From Tardiphaga sp. (lineage in GTDB: Bacteria > Pseudomonadota > Alphaproteobacteria > Rhizobiales > Xanthobacteraceae), in contig JASBVG010000070.1 in assembly GCA_030147505.1 (NCBI GenBank), forward strand, positions 28,382 to 92,381: a stretch of DNA of 64,000 nucleotides, read 5' to 3'. The position numbers and the translations under genes are program-made. Position 1 is the stretch's first letter; every line of letters begins with the position of its first letter. The notes under the pieces are model-generated. The model was not told the origin of the DNA. It worked only from the letters and a program-made list of their open reading frames with translations, and searched no databases. Positions 38,023 to 46,740 of this stretch are shown one piece after another.

Positions 38023-39242
38023 CCGTCTACATGCATAAGAATTCGCCCTATTGGCAGATCTGCTTCCAGTTGAGCAAGCGCAAGTTCTCCTACTCCAGCG
38101 AGACGACCTGTCACGCCACTGCCGTGGAACTGGAGGACGAGTACCGCGCACAGGCGAAGCGGGACCTGGCCCTCGAGATGGCGGCGGGGCCACGCGTCAC
38201 CTTCAACCAGGCGATGCACAAGTACTGGAAGCTCAAGGTGTTCGACCCCCGTCCGAAGGAGCTGAAGACCGACGAAAAGATCAATCGCGAGATCGCCAAG
38301 TTCGACGCGCTCACCTCTGCCGGCAAGCAGGTCGGCCTCGACACCCTCTGCGCCGACGTCGATACCACGCGCATGCTGGAGATCCGCGAAGAACTGAAAT
38401 CGGCCACGGCCAACACGGCGACTGGACGGCTCAAGCCGAGCGCCATCAACCGCCAGCTCGAGCTGATCTTCTGCGTCCTGAACTTCGCGAGGGACCATAT
38501 GTCCACGCCGCTGCCGAAGCGGCCCCGGATGAAGGAAATCAAGTTGGTGGAGGACGACCGCGACCGGATCATCGACTACGACGACGAGACGGCGATCTGC
38601 GAGCATCTCGACGAGGATTTCCAGGCCGCGTTCGTGCTGGAACTCGAGACCGCGATCCGGAGCGGCGACGTCATCGGGCTGCAATGGTCGCAGGTCCGGC
38701 TGAAGCAGCGGCACATCCTCGCCCACCGCAAGTCCAAGGGGCGCAAAATCTACAAGGTCTGGCTGAACGACCGCGCAGTCGCGATCCTCGAACAGATGAA
38801 GGGTCTCCACCCGACCCACGTCTTCACCCGGGTCGTCGAGACGACGGCGATCGTCGACGGCGAGCCGGTCAAGGTCGCGACGCGGATTCCCTACAAGAAG
38901 TCGCATTTCGGGACGCGTATGAAGAAGGCCTTCGAGGCCGCGAAGGTCGACGACCTCACCTTCCACGACCTGCGGCGCACCGCGGGCACGCGGTACTATC
39001 TGGCGACCAAGGACTACGAAGCCACCCGGCAGTTCCTGGGGCACTCGTCCGTCGAGGTCACCAAACGCTACATCAAGATCGCGCTCGAGAACGTCATCGA
39101 AGGCGTTTTCAACATGGAGAGGGACCGCGCCGGCCGCGGCTGGCGGTTGAAGCCTTCGCGCAAGGCGGCGACCTCCGCGACCGTCGAGAAAATCGTCGCC
39201 TTGGCTCAGAGCGGCCGCACCCGCAAAGCGGTCGGAGCTTGA
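38019..39242 (+). CDS. Tyrosine recombinase/integrase of the internal module
   Basis: 407 residues from the ATG at 38019. Catalytic residues are visible: first Arg in LETAIRSGDVIGLQW, HxxR in FHDLRRTAG, the His in FLGHSS and the nucleophile Tyr in KRYIKIA. It is different from the tRNA-adjacent integrase at 50905 and suggests that 32.1-39.2 kb entered as a separate element. I found no att-like direct repeats around it. Confidence 0.9.
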   Translation: MTVYMHKNSPYWQICFQLSKRKFSYSSETTCHATAVELEDEYRAQAKRDLALEMAAGPRVTFNQAMHKYWKLKVFDPRPKELKTDEKINREIAKFDALTSAGKQVGLDTLCADVDTTRMLEIREELKSATANTATGRLKPSAINRQLELIFCVLNFARDHMSTPLPKRPRMKEIKLVEDDRDRIIDYDDETAICEHLDEDFQAAFVLELETAIRSGDVIGLQWSQVRLKQRHILAHRKSKGRKIYKVWLNDRAVAILEQMKGLHPTHVFTRVVETTAIVDGEPVKVATRIPYKKSHFGTRMKKAFEAAKVDDLTFHDLRRTAGTRYYLATKDYEATRQFLGHSSVEVTKRYIKIALENVIEGVFNMERDRAGRGWRLKPSRKAATSATVEKIVALAQSGRTRKAVGA

Positions 39243-39449
39243 CAGAACGTCCGTGGCGGCATCGGTCGTGGGCGCCCCTTGTCGAAACGCGGCTCCACGA
39301 CCGATTGCCCCGCTCCGCAGCCGGAGTTCTAGGCGATCGTCGTGGATCGGAGGCGATCCGCGACCACGCCCGTGGATCGCACTGCGGCGACGGACGCCGG
39401 CGGCCACCGACACGTCGGTTGGCTTTTTCTGCAAGCCGGCGGCTTCCAT

Positions 39450-39680
39450 TTACGATTGGCTGCAGCACGGCCCGGCGCACCGGTCGCCTCCGCCCTCGGC
39501 CTGTATCGGCGGACAGGGAACCGAGCCGTAGGAGCAAAACACGCAACAATCGCCAGGCTTCGGCTTCAGCATGATGCCGCAGCCGGTGCATTCGTAGAAG
39601 AATTGACAGGCATCGGTCGGCATCGTCTCCGTCTTGGCGACGGCGCACTGGGGACAAGTGATGATCGATTCGAAAAGCAT
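39450..39680 (-). CDS. GDCCVxC small cysteine-rich protein of mer-type clusters
   Basis: 76 residues, 11 of them cysteines: CPQC, CTGC, GDCCVFC, VPCPP and AGPCC. The GDCCVFCSYGSVPCPP block is typical of a small protein found beside mercury-resistance genes; in some relatives one Cys is selenocysteine. Function unproven; metal binding is likely. It is the last gene of the leftward mer cluster, three bases after merP. Confidence 0.75.
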   Translation of the reverse strand: MLFESIITCPQCAVAKTETMPTDACQFFYECTGCGIMLKPKPGDCCVFCSYGSVPCPPIQAEGGGDRCAGPCCSQS

Positions 39681-39683
39681 CCG

Positions 39684-39956
39684 TCAGCCCCGGGGCGCTG
39701 ACGGATGACCCGCCTTGGCGGTCGCCGACATCAGTCCGTTCACGACGGCCACTGTGTCGCGGTAGACGACCGTCGCCGTCTTTTCCTTGAAGGACGCCAC
39801 GACCCGGGCGACGCCCGGTATGGCTTCGCGGCTGCCTTTGACGATCGACGGACATGCGGCGCAATACATGTTGTCCACCGCGCGGTCCGCGGCCATTGCA
39901 GCCGACGAGGCCAGGATGCCTCCTGTGAGAACCGCGCGAAGAAGAAGTTTGCTCAT
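39684..39956 (-). CDS. merP: MerP-like periplasmic mercury-binding protein
   Basis: 90 residues with a signal peptide (cleavage near AAMAADRA) and an HMA fold whose binding loop reads NMYCAACP in place of the usual GMTCxxC. MerP passes Hg(II) to MerT. It lies 9 bases after the frameshifted merT and 3 before the GDCCVxC gene. No mercuric reductase gene follows. Confidence 0.8.
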   Translation of the reverse strand: MSKLLLRAVLTGGILASSAAMAADRAVDNMYCAACPSIVKGSREAIPGVARVVASFKEKTATVVYRDTVAVVNGLMSATAKAGHPSAPRG

Positions 39957-39965
39957 TGGGGACCT

Positions 39966-40344
39966 TTAACGATGGAGGAAGAGCGGTGCGATGAGGTCGA
40001 AGCCGAGCTCGGCGGCGACCAGGAGGGTCGCCACGACGAGACCCGTCCTGACGAAGCGATCCGACAGCGGGCGGGCACAGGATCCGGCGGCTGCGCATGA
40101 CGAACGCCCCAGGCAGGACAGCCGATAGCCGTAACTCAGGACCGCCAGCGTCGCCGCGACGATCCAGGGCCGATAGGCGGCGAGCCGGGTGAGGTTCCCT
40201 ATCCTCACGCCGCTGACGCTGAGACCGACGAGGGCTAGGGATGGAACAAGAGGAAGCCGCGACCGCCCCCCCACAGCCCGCCGACCGCCACGCCCCCTGC
40301 CGTAGCCGCTCGCCGTCTATTCGATGCGTCTGTTGGACTTTCAT
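39966..40344 (-). pseudogene. merT: Frameshifted merT (mercury transport membrane protein)
   Basis: An intact frame covers the C-terminal 85 or so residues (GVRIGNLTRLAAYRPWIVAATLAVLSYGYR), which match MerT. The N-terminal part is spread over other frames: VAVGGLW before a run of seven G on the coding strand, then GAVAASSC, then SLALVGLSVSG. Two frame changes near 40277 and 40235 are needed to restore a MerT with its first-helix cysteines. As written the protein lacks a proper start and the first helix. This could be a true pseudogene or sequencing error in the homopolymer. Confidence 0.65.
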
Positions 40345-40360
40345 GACGGTCAGGATGCAT

Positions 40361-40377
40361 CCTGTAGCGGCTACAGG
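40361..40377. promoter_or_regulatory. MerR operator between merR and merT
   Basis: The palindrome CCTGTAGC-G-GCTACAGG. On the minus strand it lies downstream of TTGCTC, spaced like the -35 box and long-spacer dyad of MerR-controlled promoters. Confidence 0.6.
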
Positions 40378-40392
40378 AGCAAGGACCATTCG

Positions 40393-40833
40393 ATGGGCAA
40401 AAACACGATTTCGCGAGCCGGAAGGATATCGATCGGCGCGCTCTCGAGACAAGGCGGCGTGAAAATCGAGACCATCCGCTACTATGAGCGCATCGGGATG
40501 CTGCCTCCGCCGCCGCGGACGGCGGGCGGCCGACGGTTGTACGGTCGAGCCGAGGAACGGACGCTGGCCTTCATCCGGCGCTCGCGCGATCTGGGGTTCA
40601 CGCTCGAAGAAATTCGCGCGCTGCTCGCGTTGGGGGCGCCGGAACGCGCGCCCTGTGTCGACGTGCACAAGATCGCCGGCGCCCATCTGGCGAAGATCCG
40701 CAACAAGCTCTCCGATCTAGTCAAGCTCGAAGCCATCCTGGCGGAGACGGTCGCCCGATGTTCCGACGGCGAAGCGCCCGGCTGTCCGGTGCTCGATGTC
40801 CTCGACGCCGGGCGTCGGAGCCAAGGCGCCTGA
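40393..40833 (+). CDS. merR: MerR, mercury-responsive regulator
   Basis: 146 residues from the ATG at 40393. The winged HTH (IETIRYYERIGMLPPPPRTAGGRRLY) and the three Hg(II)-binding cysteines C88, C123 and C131 (APCVDVHKI, ARCSDGEAPGC) have nearly the spacing of Tn501 MerR (82, 117, 126). It is divergent from merT-merP and should repress or activate that promoter through the dyad at 40361. Confidence 0.93.
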   Translation: MGKNTISRAGRISIGALSRQGGVKIETIRYYERIGMLPPPPRTAGGRRLYGRAEERTLAFIRRSRDLGFTLEEIRALLALGAPERAPCVDVHKIAGAHLAKIRNKLSDLVKLEAILAETVARCSDGEAPGCPVLDVLDAGRRSQGA

Positions 40834-41477
40834 CCCGGGTCGGTGCCGATGGGATGCCCTGTCGGACGCGCCCGCGCCGGGCGGACCGTGCCCCGACCCG
40901 GAGGCACGGCGCACGGACCGGCCGGCGATCCGCGCCGAAGCAACCGCGCCGGACGCCGAGTGACCGCCAATCACGATCGTGACGCGCCGCCACGATCGTG
41001 ATCGCGCGTTACGATCGTGACGATACGTTACGATTTTCGGCCGGGTTGCGTCTGCTTTGCCTCTACTGAATCTATACTTGCGACGGCCGTCCGGCGAAAA
41101 TCGTGACGCTGCGTCACTACGGGAGATTTCCGGGACCTACGGTCCGCCTGCGTGGGTCTGTTTCCCTTAAATTCCGCTAAAGTTCGTGGAACGTTCACGC
41201 CATAGCTTCGAACCGGGTCCCGGCTAACCCATTGATCGGAAACCCAATAACGACGGGCCTCCACAAGGACTCGCACCCTCCGGAAAGGCGCCCGTGAATC
41301 TGCTTTGATTACAGGTTTGCGTTTGTCGCAGAGGCCTTGTTTTGTAGGGTTTCCGAGCCCTCCTTCGAACATTTCGGGAGATTTCGGGAGCCCGTAACGA
41401 AGCGTTACGCTAGTTTGTTGACGGGTTGGAAAGCCGGCTTCCACTAGCTTCGTACCGGCGACATTCAGGATCCGGTC
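40834..41477. repeat. Gene-free, repeat-rich region upstream of KfrA-like gene
   Basis: 644 bases with no credible gene. TCACGATCGTGA-type palindromes lie at 40971-41020. The motif CGTNACG occurs at 40978, 41007, 41016, 41026, 41102, 41393 and 41403. An inverted pair (41026-41043 against 41091-41108) has the arm CGTTACGATTTTCGGCCGG. CGTAACG-AAG-CGTTACG sits about 70 bases before the KfrA-like start. Probable multi-site operator or partition/replication-like element. Confidence 0.55.
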
Positions 41478-42569
41478 ATGGCGAAAAACGATCTGCGAGC
41501 ACGGGTCTATCAGGCGGCCGACGAATTGTTCATCGAGAGCGGTTCTCTCCAAAGCATCGGTCAGCGCGCGGTCCGTGAACGGGCCAAGGGAGGTTCAAAC
41601 GATGTAGGGCCGCTCCTCGATGATTGGCGGGCTTCGCGGGAAGCGATGCTGGGCTCAAGACCAGCCGCACTCGCCGCGATCGCCGAGGAGTTCGCCGGTC
41701 GCCTGTGGCTTATGGCGCAGTTAATGTCCGGCGGATCCGGAGACAGTGCCCGTCCTCTTCCGGCTCAGCCTCTCCCCGCCGCTCCCCCGCCAACGACGCG
41801 ACCCGCCCAGCGGACCCGGCCTGCGCCGACCAAGACAGGATCTGCGGCTCCCACTGCGGAACCGACCGGTCGACTTCGCGGTGCGGGAAATGTCGGATTG
41901 TTCAGCGAGCTTCCCCGACCGGAGCGTCCGGCGAAAGCTCCCAAGCCCAGTGCCAAGCGCGTGGCGACGGTCAGAAACTTCAAAATCCGCGAGGCGGGTC
42001 AGAAGCTTTTCGTCCTTGTTGATCCGAAGCCACCCCTGCAGCCGGGCGTCCTTACCGAGGCCGACTGGACCGGCGCACGGGACGAGAAGCTGGCGGAGGC
42101 GGTCGCGACCATACTGCGCAAGAACGGCGATCGGCTGCGGGCCTTCGACATTCACAAGAGGCTGCCGAAAAACCTCCGCCCCGGTACCCGGGACCATGCC
42201 CAGAGGGATTTAAAGTTAGGGTTGTTCGGGTCGAGAATCGAATGGGCGAACGGCGGCTGGTTCTGGTTCAAGGGCGAACCCCTCCCCAAGCATCGCATGA
42301 CTCTTGGCACCCCGGCGGCCGAGAAACGCCGACAAGGGGACGTGCTGTGGTGGCGTATAGCGCACACGATCGCGGGGCTCGGTCGCGACTTCACCCAGGC
42401 TGAGATCGAGGACGCGTGCGGCGACGAAATCAGGAACTTCGGGGACACGTGGTTGCGGCTCCGGCTCACGCGCATGCGGGAACGGTCAGAACCGTTCATT
42501 CAGCTCGTCTCGGCCGGCATCATGCGCTGGACCGGACTCGATCCGGCCGAGATCGTAGTAGAGGACTGA
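41478..42569 (+). CDS. KfrA-like DNA-binding protein
   Basis: 363 residues. The N-terminal 60 or so residues (VYQAADELFIESGSLQSIGQRAVRERAKGGSNDVGPLLDDWR) match the KfrA N-terminal DNA-binding pattern of plasmid proteins. A Pro/Arg/Ala-rich linker follows, and the C-terminal 220 residues are of unknown type, with repeated Trp (WANGGWFWFKGEP). KfrA proteins bind several sites in their own promoter and help stabilise plasmids. The CGTNACG sites upstream fit that. There is no long coiled coil, unlike plasmid KfrA. Confidence 0.7.
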   Translation: MAKNDLRARVYQAADELFIESGSLQSIGQRAVRERAKGGSNDVGPLLDDWRASREAMLGSRPAALAAIAEEFAGRLWLMAQLMSGGSGDSARPLPAQPLPAAPPPTTRPAQRTRPAPTKTGSAAPTAEPTGRLRGAGNVGLFSELPRPERPAKAPKPSAKRVATVRNFKIREAGQKLFVLVDPKPPLQPGVLTEADWTGARDEKLAEAVATILRKNGDRLRAFDIHKRLPKNLRPGTRDHAQRDLKLGLFGSRIEWANGGWFWFKGEPLPKHRMTLGTPAAEKRRQGDVLWWRIAHTIAGLGRDFTQAEIEDACGDEIRNFGDTWLRLRLTRMRERSEPFIQLVSAGIMRWTGLDPAEIVVED

Positions 42570-42649
42570 AAATCCCGCCAGCCGTCGGCGGCGCCCGAGC
42601 GGACGTAGCTCGAGCGGACCGAAGCGGTTCGCTGGCCGATCGGCCGTAG

Positions 42650-43140
42650 GCACTCGTCGAGTCCTACGACGACATCTTCCGTCTCGTCGGCCCTTCGGCG
42701 GGAGCGCCGGGCTTGCCCGCCGTCAACGACGGCTGGCGCGACCTGCTGGAGCGCGCGTGCGCACGCATCCGCGCGTTTGTCCGCACGCACGGCGGCTCGC
42801 TTCGGGTGACTGAGATCAGCGAGAAGTACGGCTCCCTGCGCGTCCGCTGGGAGGGATCTATGTCGCCCCGCCGCGCGAGTAGAAGAGGCCGTCGATCTGG
42901 CGGAGGCGCGCGGCGCGACGACCTGCGAGGTCTGCGGCGAACCCGGCGTCCTCCGCGCCGGCGAATGGCTCGCGACACGCTGCGACGCGCACGCACCCGG
43001 CAGAAGTCGAGCAAGGAATCGAACATCCCTACGTCGAGCGGAGGTTCGTCGACGGGCACTGGCACGCCGTCTTTCGGTTCTACGACCGCACCTCCGACCG
43101 CTTCGTCGAAGCGGATCTCCCCAGTAGCCAAGTGGAGTGA
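42650..43140 (+). pseudogene. Frameshifted zinc-ribbon hypothetical gene
   Basis: Three frames join into one protein-like sequence: DDIFRLV...GWRDLLERACARI...VTEISEKYGSLRVRW, then AARVEEAVDLAEARGATTCEVCGEPG...CDAHA, then AEVEQGIEHPYVERRF...FYDRTSDRFVEADLPSSQVE with stop at 43140. Each change of frame falls on a C-run (near 42866 and 42992) and would be healed by removing one C. The DGW-KYGSLR-TCEVCGEPG layout is that of a common small uncharacterised protein. No start codon remains after the TAG at 42647. Confidence 0.6.
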
Positions 43141-43325
43141 CCATGGCACGCTTCAGATGTTCCGCCTGCACACGCTCCGGCGAGTGCGGATACGACGGCC
43201 GCGGCCAAGCGTGTCCGCTTTGCGGTTCGCCGGACGTGGTGTTCGCGGTGGCGATCGAAGAACTGCCCGACGAGGTGCTCGCGGCTCTTGCTCCGCTGGA
43301 GCATTCCGGCGAAGGCATCGAGTAG
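43137..43325 (+). CDS. Small zinc-ribbon protein
   Basis: 62 residues from GTG at 43137, overlapping the stop of the preceding broken gene (GTGA); ATG at 43143 is an alternative. Two cysteine pairs (CSAC and CPLC) with a Gly-rich turn form a rubredoxin-like zinc ribbon. Function unknown. The coupling suggests it was made together with the now frameshifted gene. Confidence 0.6.
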   Translation: MTMARFRCSACTRSGECGYDGRGQACPLCGSPDVVFAVAIEELPDEVLAALAPLEHSGEGIE

Positions 43326-43495
43326 CAGTCGAGAATTTCCGATCCTACCGACGGACATACATCACGAACTTGCCGGCAATGCGCATCGCTTCGACGATAG
43401 CCGAGCGGGGGAAAAGTCGCCCGCGCCGAGGCTTCGCTGTGGACTCTTGCAGCCTGGGTTGGGATCGTCGCCGAATGCAACCCGGAGAATCGGTG

Positions 43496-43699
43496 ATGGC
43501 TAAATCGACGAGCAATACTGGAAAGCCCTGGACACCTGCGGAAGTGAAGCAGCTCAAGCAGGAAGCTGCCGGCAACACTCCCACCAGGGTCATGGGACTG
43601 AAGCACAAGCGCACAGAAGCGGCGATACGTGCGAAAGCCCAGGTCGAGGGTATTTCGCTAAAGCCGACCAACCAGAGTCCGTACGGGACAAAGAAGTAG
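43496..43699 (+). CDS. Small basic SANT/Myb-like protein
   Basis: 67 residues from the ATG at 43496 (CGGAGAA upstream). The pattern KPWTPAEVKQLKQEAAGNTPTRVMGLKHKRTEAAIRAKAQ resembles a Myb/SANT helix triplet, followed by a short tail. Proteins like this are widespread in rhizobia without known function; DNA binding is plausible. Confidence 0.7.
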   Translation: MAKSTSNTGKPWTPAEVKQLKQEAAGNTPTRVMGLKHKRTEAAIRAKAQVEGISLKPTNQSPYGTKK

Positions 43700-43729
43700 C
43701 CGGTCGGCCATCTGCAGTCACGATCCTGG

Positions 43730-44599
43730 ATGAACGTTCCAAAACGACACCACTTCGTTCCCGAAATGCTGCAAAAGCGCTTCGTCGATGAGGCGGGCCT
43801 TCTGCACTTCTACAACAAGCGAACGCCGGAGAAGGGCGTTCAGTCCACCAGGCCGGGCAATCTACACGTCAAAACGCATCTTTACTCGAAGATCCTCTCG
43901 GACGGGACCAAGGACGTCGCGCTCGAGCTTCGTTACGCCGCGCTTGAAGGCGTCGCCGAGCCGATATTTGCTGAACTTGTGAACGCAGCCCTTCGTGGCC
44001 GCACACCGCGCATCCCGTCGACGACCAGGGAGGTCATCGACCACTTCGCCTACGAACAGATGCGGCGCGTGCCGGAATTCCACGAACAGATAATGCCGAC
44101 CAGCGACTCGGAGCGGCAGATCCGACTGGCGCTCGACGAATACGAACGAAGGTTCAGGAAAGTCCCGGCCGAACAGCGGGAGAACACGCTTCGCCCCTCC
44201 TCGATCGAGGAGTTCCGTCAGAACGCGCGCGTCGGCGCACTGTCCCGCCATTCGCCCAGGGTCATGCGCGCCCTTGCCTCGAAATCGCTCGTCATCGCAC
44301 GCACCCGAACGAAACTCAGCTTCATGATCGGCAGCCGCCCCGTGGTGCGCTCGCGCGGCAACTTGCCGGACCCGGCGACCGAAGTCTGGTTGCCGATCGG
44401 CGCGAACATCGCCCTGCTGTATATCGGCGAGCGGTGGGAGAGCCCACCCATCTACGACGTCCCAGACCACACGGTCCGTCGTCTGAACGATACGATCGCG
44501 GCGCAGAGCGCAATATTCGCCGGGCGATCGGGCAAACTCATTCTGAGCGTGATCGGCCGTCTGATCCTTACGACCTCAAATGCAATGCCGAGGACGTAG
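43730..44599 (+). CDS. DUF4238-type protein
   Basis: 289 residues. It starts PKRHHFVPEMLQKRF, the typical opening of DUF4238 proteins, with conserved histidines and aromatic residues and a helical middle part. Function unknown; proteins of this family are often found in defence-rich accessory regions. It converges on the Qat operon, whose qatD ends 139 bases away on the other strand. Confidence 0.75.
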   Translation: MNVPKRHHFVPEMLQKRFVDEAGLLHFYNKRTPEKGVQSTRPGNLHVKTHLYSKILSDGTKDVALELRYAALEGVAEPIFAELVNAALRGRTPRIPSTTREVIDHFAYEQMRRVPEFHEQIMPTSDSERQIRLALDEYERRFRKVPAEQRENTLRPSSIEEFRQNARVGALSRHSPRVMRALASKSLVIARTRTKLSFMIGSRPVVRSRGNLPDPATEVWLPIGANIALLYIGERWESPPIYDVPDHTVRRLNDTIAAQSAIFAGRSGKLILSVIGRLILTTSNAMPRT

Positions 44600-44737
44600 C
44601 CGATCCGATAGTCGGGACTTTTCCACGGCCTCCCCGGGGAAGCGCGATCGCCGGAGCCGGCCAGAGGCCCCTCGCGGCCGTGCGCCGTGGCGGCGACGCC
44701 CACCTCCAATCCTTTGAAGCGGGCTCTCGGGGCGATC

Positions 44738-45469
44738 CTATGCAGACGAGACCAAGGCTTTGAGATTGGAGAGAAGTCGCGCCTCGATCTCGAGCTCGCT
44801 CTTCCCCCAGACGGCGGACAGCGCGGCGATCGCTCCCTTCGCGTCCCAGGGACAGGCGGCTCTGCCGTCGAGTTGAGCGAAGGGACCATCCGTCTCGGTC
44901 AGCACCTTTTCCTGGGGCATCTCCGCCGCAAGCGCGCGTCCCTTTTCCCCTGCAAGCATGGCTGGGCCGACGCTGAACCAGCATCCCATCGCGACCGCTC
45001 TCTTGAGTTCGCGACGGGTCCCGGAAAACCAATGGAGGACCGGCACGCCCGCGCCCGGATGTCGCTCCAAGGCGTCGAGAACCTGACCGGCTGCTCGCCT
45101 GCTGTGTATCGAAAGGATTCGTCCGCCCGCAGTGGAGCACGCGTTCAATATCCGGTCAAAGACGAATTGCTGATCGCGCCAGTAGCGCTTGAGCTCGGGG
45201 CCGCCGTCAAGGCCGACCTCACCGACGTAGCGGGTCGTGGAGACGAGCTCATCGAACAGCGCAAGTTCGCCTTTTCTTTCGTGGGCAAGCTGGGGATGAA
45301 GGCCGAGAGCGGTTCTGATGCGCGGGGCATCCGAGGCGAGCGCCGACGTCCCCTCGAACGCGGTCGGCGTTGTCGTCACCGAGAGCACGAACATCTCCCG
45401 CGACCGGGCTTCCCGCACCATCTCGACGGGGTCGGGATAGAGGTCGAGATGGCAATGAAAGTCGATCAT
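44738..45469 (-). CDS. qatD: QatD, TatD-like metal-dependent hydrolase
   Basis: 243 residues. TatD-type metal motifs: HCHLD (HxH) at the N-terminus, EVGLDG, SIHSR, HWFSG and TETDGP. The fold is a TIM-barrel DNase or phosphoesterase. It is the last gene of qatA-qatB-qatC-qatD and overlaps qatC by four bases (ATGA). In Qat systems QatD is needed for anti-phage defence; its target is not settled. Confidence 0.92.
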   Translation of the reverse strand: MIDFHCHLDLYPDPVEMVREARSREMFVLSVTTTPTAFEGTSALASDAPRIRTALGLHPQLAHERKGELALFDELVSTTRYVGEVGLDGGPELKRYWRDQQFVFDRILNACSTAGGRILSIHSRRAAGQVLDALERHPGAGVPVLHWFSGTRRELKRAVAMGCWFSVGPAMLAGEKGRALAAEMPQEKVLTETDGPFAQLDGRAACPWDAKGAIAALSAVWGKSELEIEARLLSNLKALVSSA

Positions 45470-46740
45470 TTAACGCCCAGCGCCGCATGCAGCGCCTGCA
45501 GCTCGGCCATTCCGCGTGAGATCATGGCTTCGAGTCCTGCCCTGTCGGCTACGAAAGGAGAGCTGAGCGAAGGTCCCAGCCAATCGCTCAGGCCATCTCC
45601 GGCGGCGTTCCGGATGGCCATGGCGACGGACCGGACGTCGTCGAAGCCGGCGTGCTCGGCGTCGTCTCGGCCGAGATCTGTGTACACGTAGTTCGTCGTA
45701 TCGGACACGCCCCAAGCGCGGAATGCGGCGCGACGGACATGGCACGGCACGCAACGACCGCAGTGCCGGTAATTGAAGCGTTGGAATCGTCCGCAGCTCG
45801 TCGACCGCGCCGCTTGAATGCGCAGCAGCGTCTGGTCCGCGCATGACCGCAGCATCTCACCCTTCGTCGATGTCGCGTACGGATTGCGGATCTTCACGCG
45901 AAGGCCGGCCGCATCCAGCATTCGCTGCACGCCGCCGAGATAGTGCGGATGAGCGGTACGCGTGCTGAGGCTGCCTATCCGCGCTCCGGTGAGCGGTGGA
46001 TTGATCGCGATGAAGCCGTTTTCGCACAGGAAAAGATCGACCGTCCCGCCCTCATGGTAGGCGGCGAGCGATGTCGCGGCCATGACGCCGAAAGCGATGA
46101 AGATCAGCGATCTGGCCCGTTGGGACGCTTCCTCGACGCCGGGAGCGTGGGCGTTGTGGTTCAGTTGCAGATGGTCGAGGCCGCCGGCGATATGGGCGGC
46201 GAAGTCGACCTGCTTCGCGGCGTCCCCGCGAACCGTCTGGCTGACGGCGAGGGGCCGCCGTCCGGCGGCGGCCAAATCGATCGCCCCGACCAGACTGTCG
46301 AGACCGCCCGAAAGCAGAACGACGCAATCGGCATCCGGACGCTCGGCCGGCTTCGGCGGCGCCGGCTGCATGCCGCCCCCGTGAAAACCGAAACACCATA
46401 TGTCCGTTGTCAGGAATCCGACCGCTTTCGCGAGATGGCCGGCCTGGGCGTTCCAGAACGCGGGATCCGAGACCGCGATCTGCAGATCGAACTCCCGGGT
46501 CCATCCGTCCGGACTCCGTTCACGAAGGCCCGCATAATCCGCGGTCACCACCGAGAGCGCTATCGAAAGCAGATCCCAAGCTCGAGGTGCCGCCTCCAGC
46601 CGCCGGCGCAGGAACTCATGCTTCGCCGCGTCACCGGCGCTGCCACGGTCGCCGCTGCCGGGCTGACCGAACAGCACGACCCGTAGATCGTCGGCCGTCG
46701 CCGGCAGATCGATGTCCTCTGGAGCACAAACCAGCCTCAT
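45466..46740 (-). CDS. qatC: QatC, QueC-like protein of Qat defence system
   Basis: 424 residues. The N-terminal domain (about 130 residues) is unique. The C-terminal QueC-like domain has the PP-loop CVVLLSGGLDSLVGAI and a zinc knuckle CGRF...HCGRCVPCHVRR. QueC makes the deazaguanine precursor; in Qat the domain is used for an unknown modification step. It overlaps qatB and qatD by four bases at each end. Confidence 0.92.
   Translation of the reverse strand: MRLVCAPEDIDLPATADDLRVVLFGQPGSGDRGSAGDAAKHEFLRRRLEAAPRAWDLLSIALSVVTADYAGLRERSPDGWTREFDLQIAVSDPAFWNAQAGHLAKAVGFLTTDIWCFGFHGGGMQPAPPKPAERPDADCVVLLSGGLDSLVGAIDLAAAGRRPLAVSQTVRGDAAKQVDFAAHIAGGLDHLQLNHNAHAPGVEEASQRARSLIFIAFGVMAATSLAAYHEGGTVDLFLCENGFIAINPPLTGARIGSLSTRTAHPHYLGGVQRMLDAAGLRVKIRNPYATSTKGEMLRSCADQTLLRIQAARSTSCGRFQRFNYRHCGRCVPCHVRRAAFRAWGVSDTTNYVYTDLGRDDAEHAGFDDVRSVAMAIRNAAGDGLSDWLGPSLSSPFVADRAGLEAMISRGMAELQALHAALGVK

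Noticed and set aside
40971..41022. CRISPR-like array of ACGATCGTGA repeats
   Set aside because: Repeats are only 10-12 bases, unevenly spaced, with no unique spacers of constant length and no cas genes.
41028..41552. Open frame of 174 codons on the minus strand in the repeat-rich region
   Set aside because: It covers the CGTNACG repeats and overlaps the start of the KfrA-like gene; composition and lack of domains argue against a gene.
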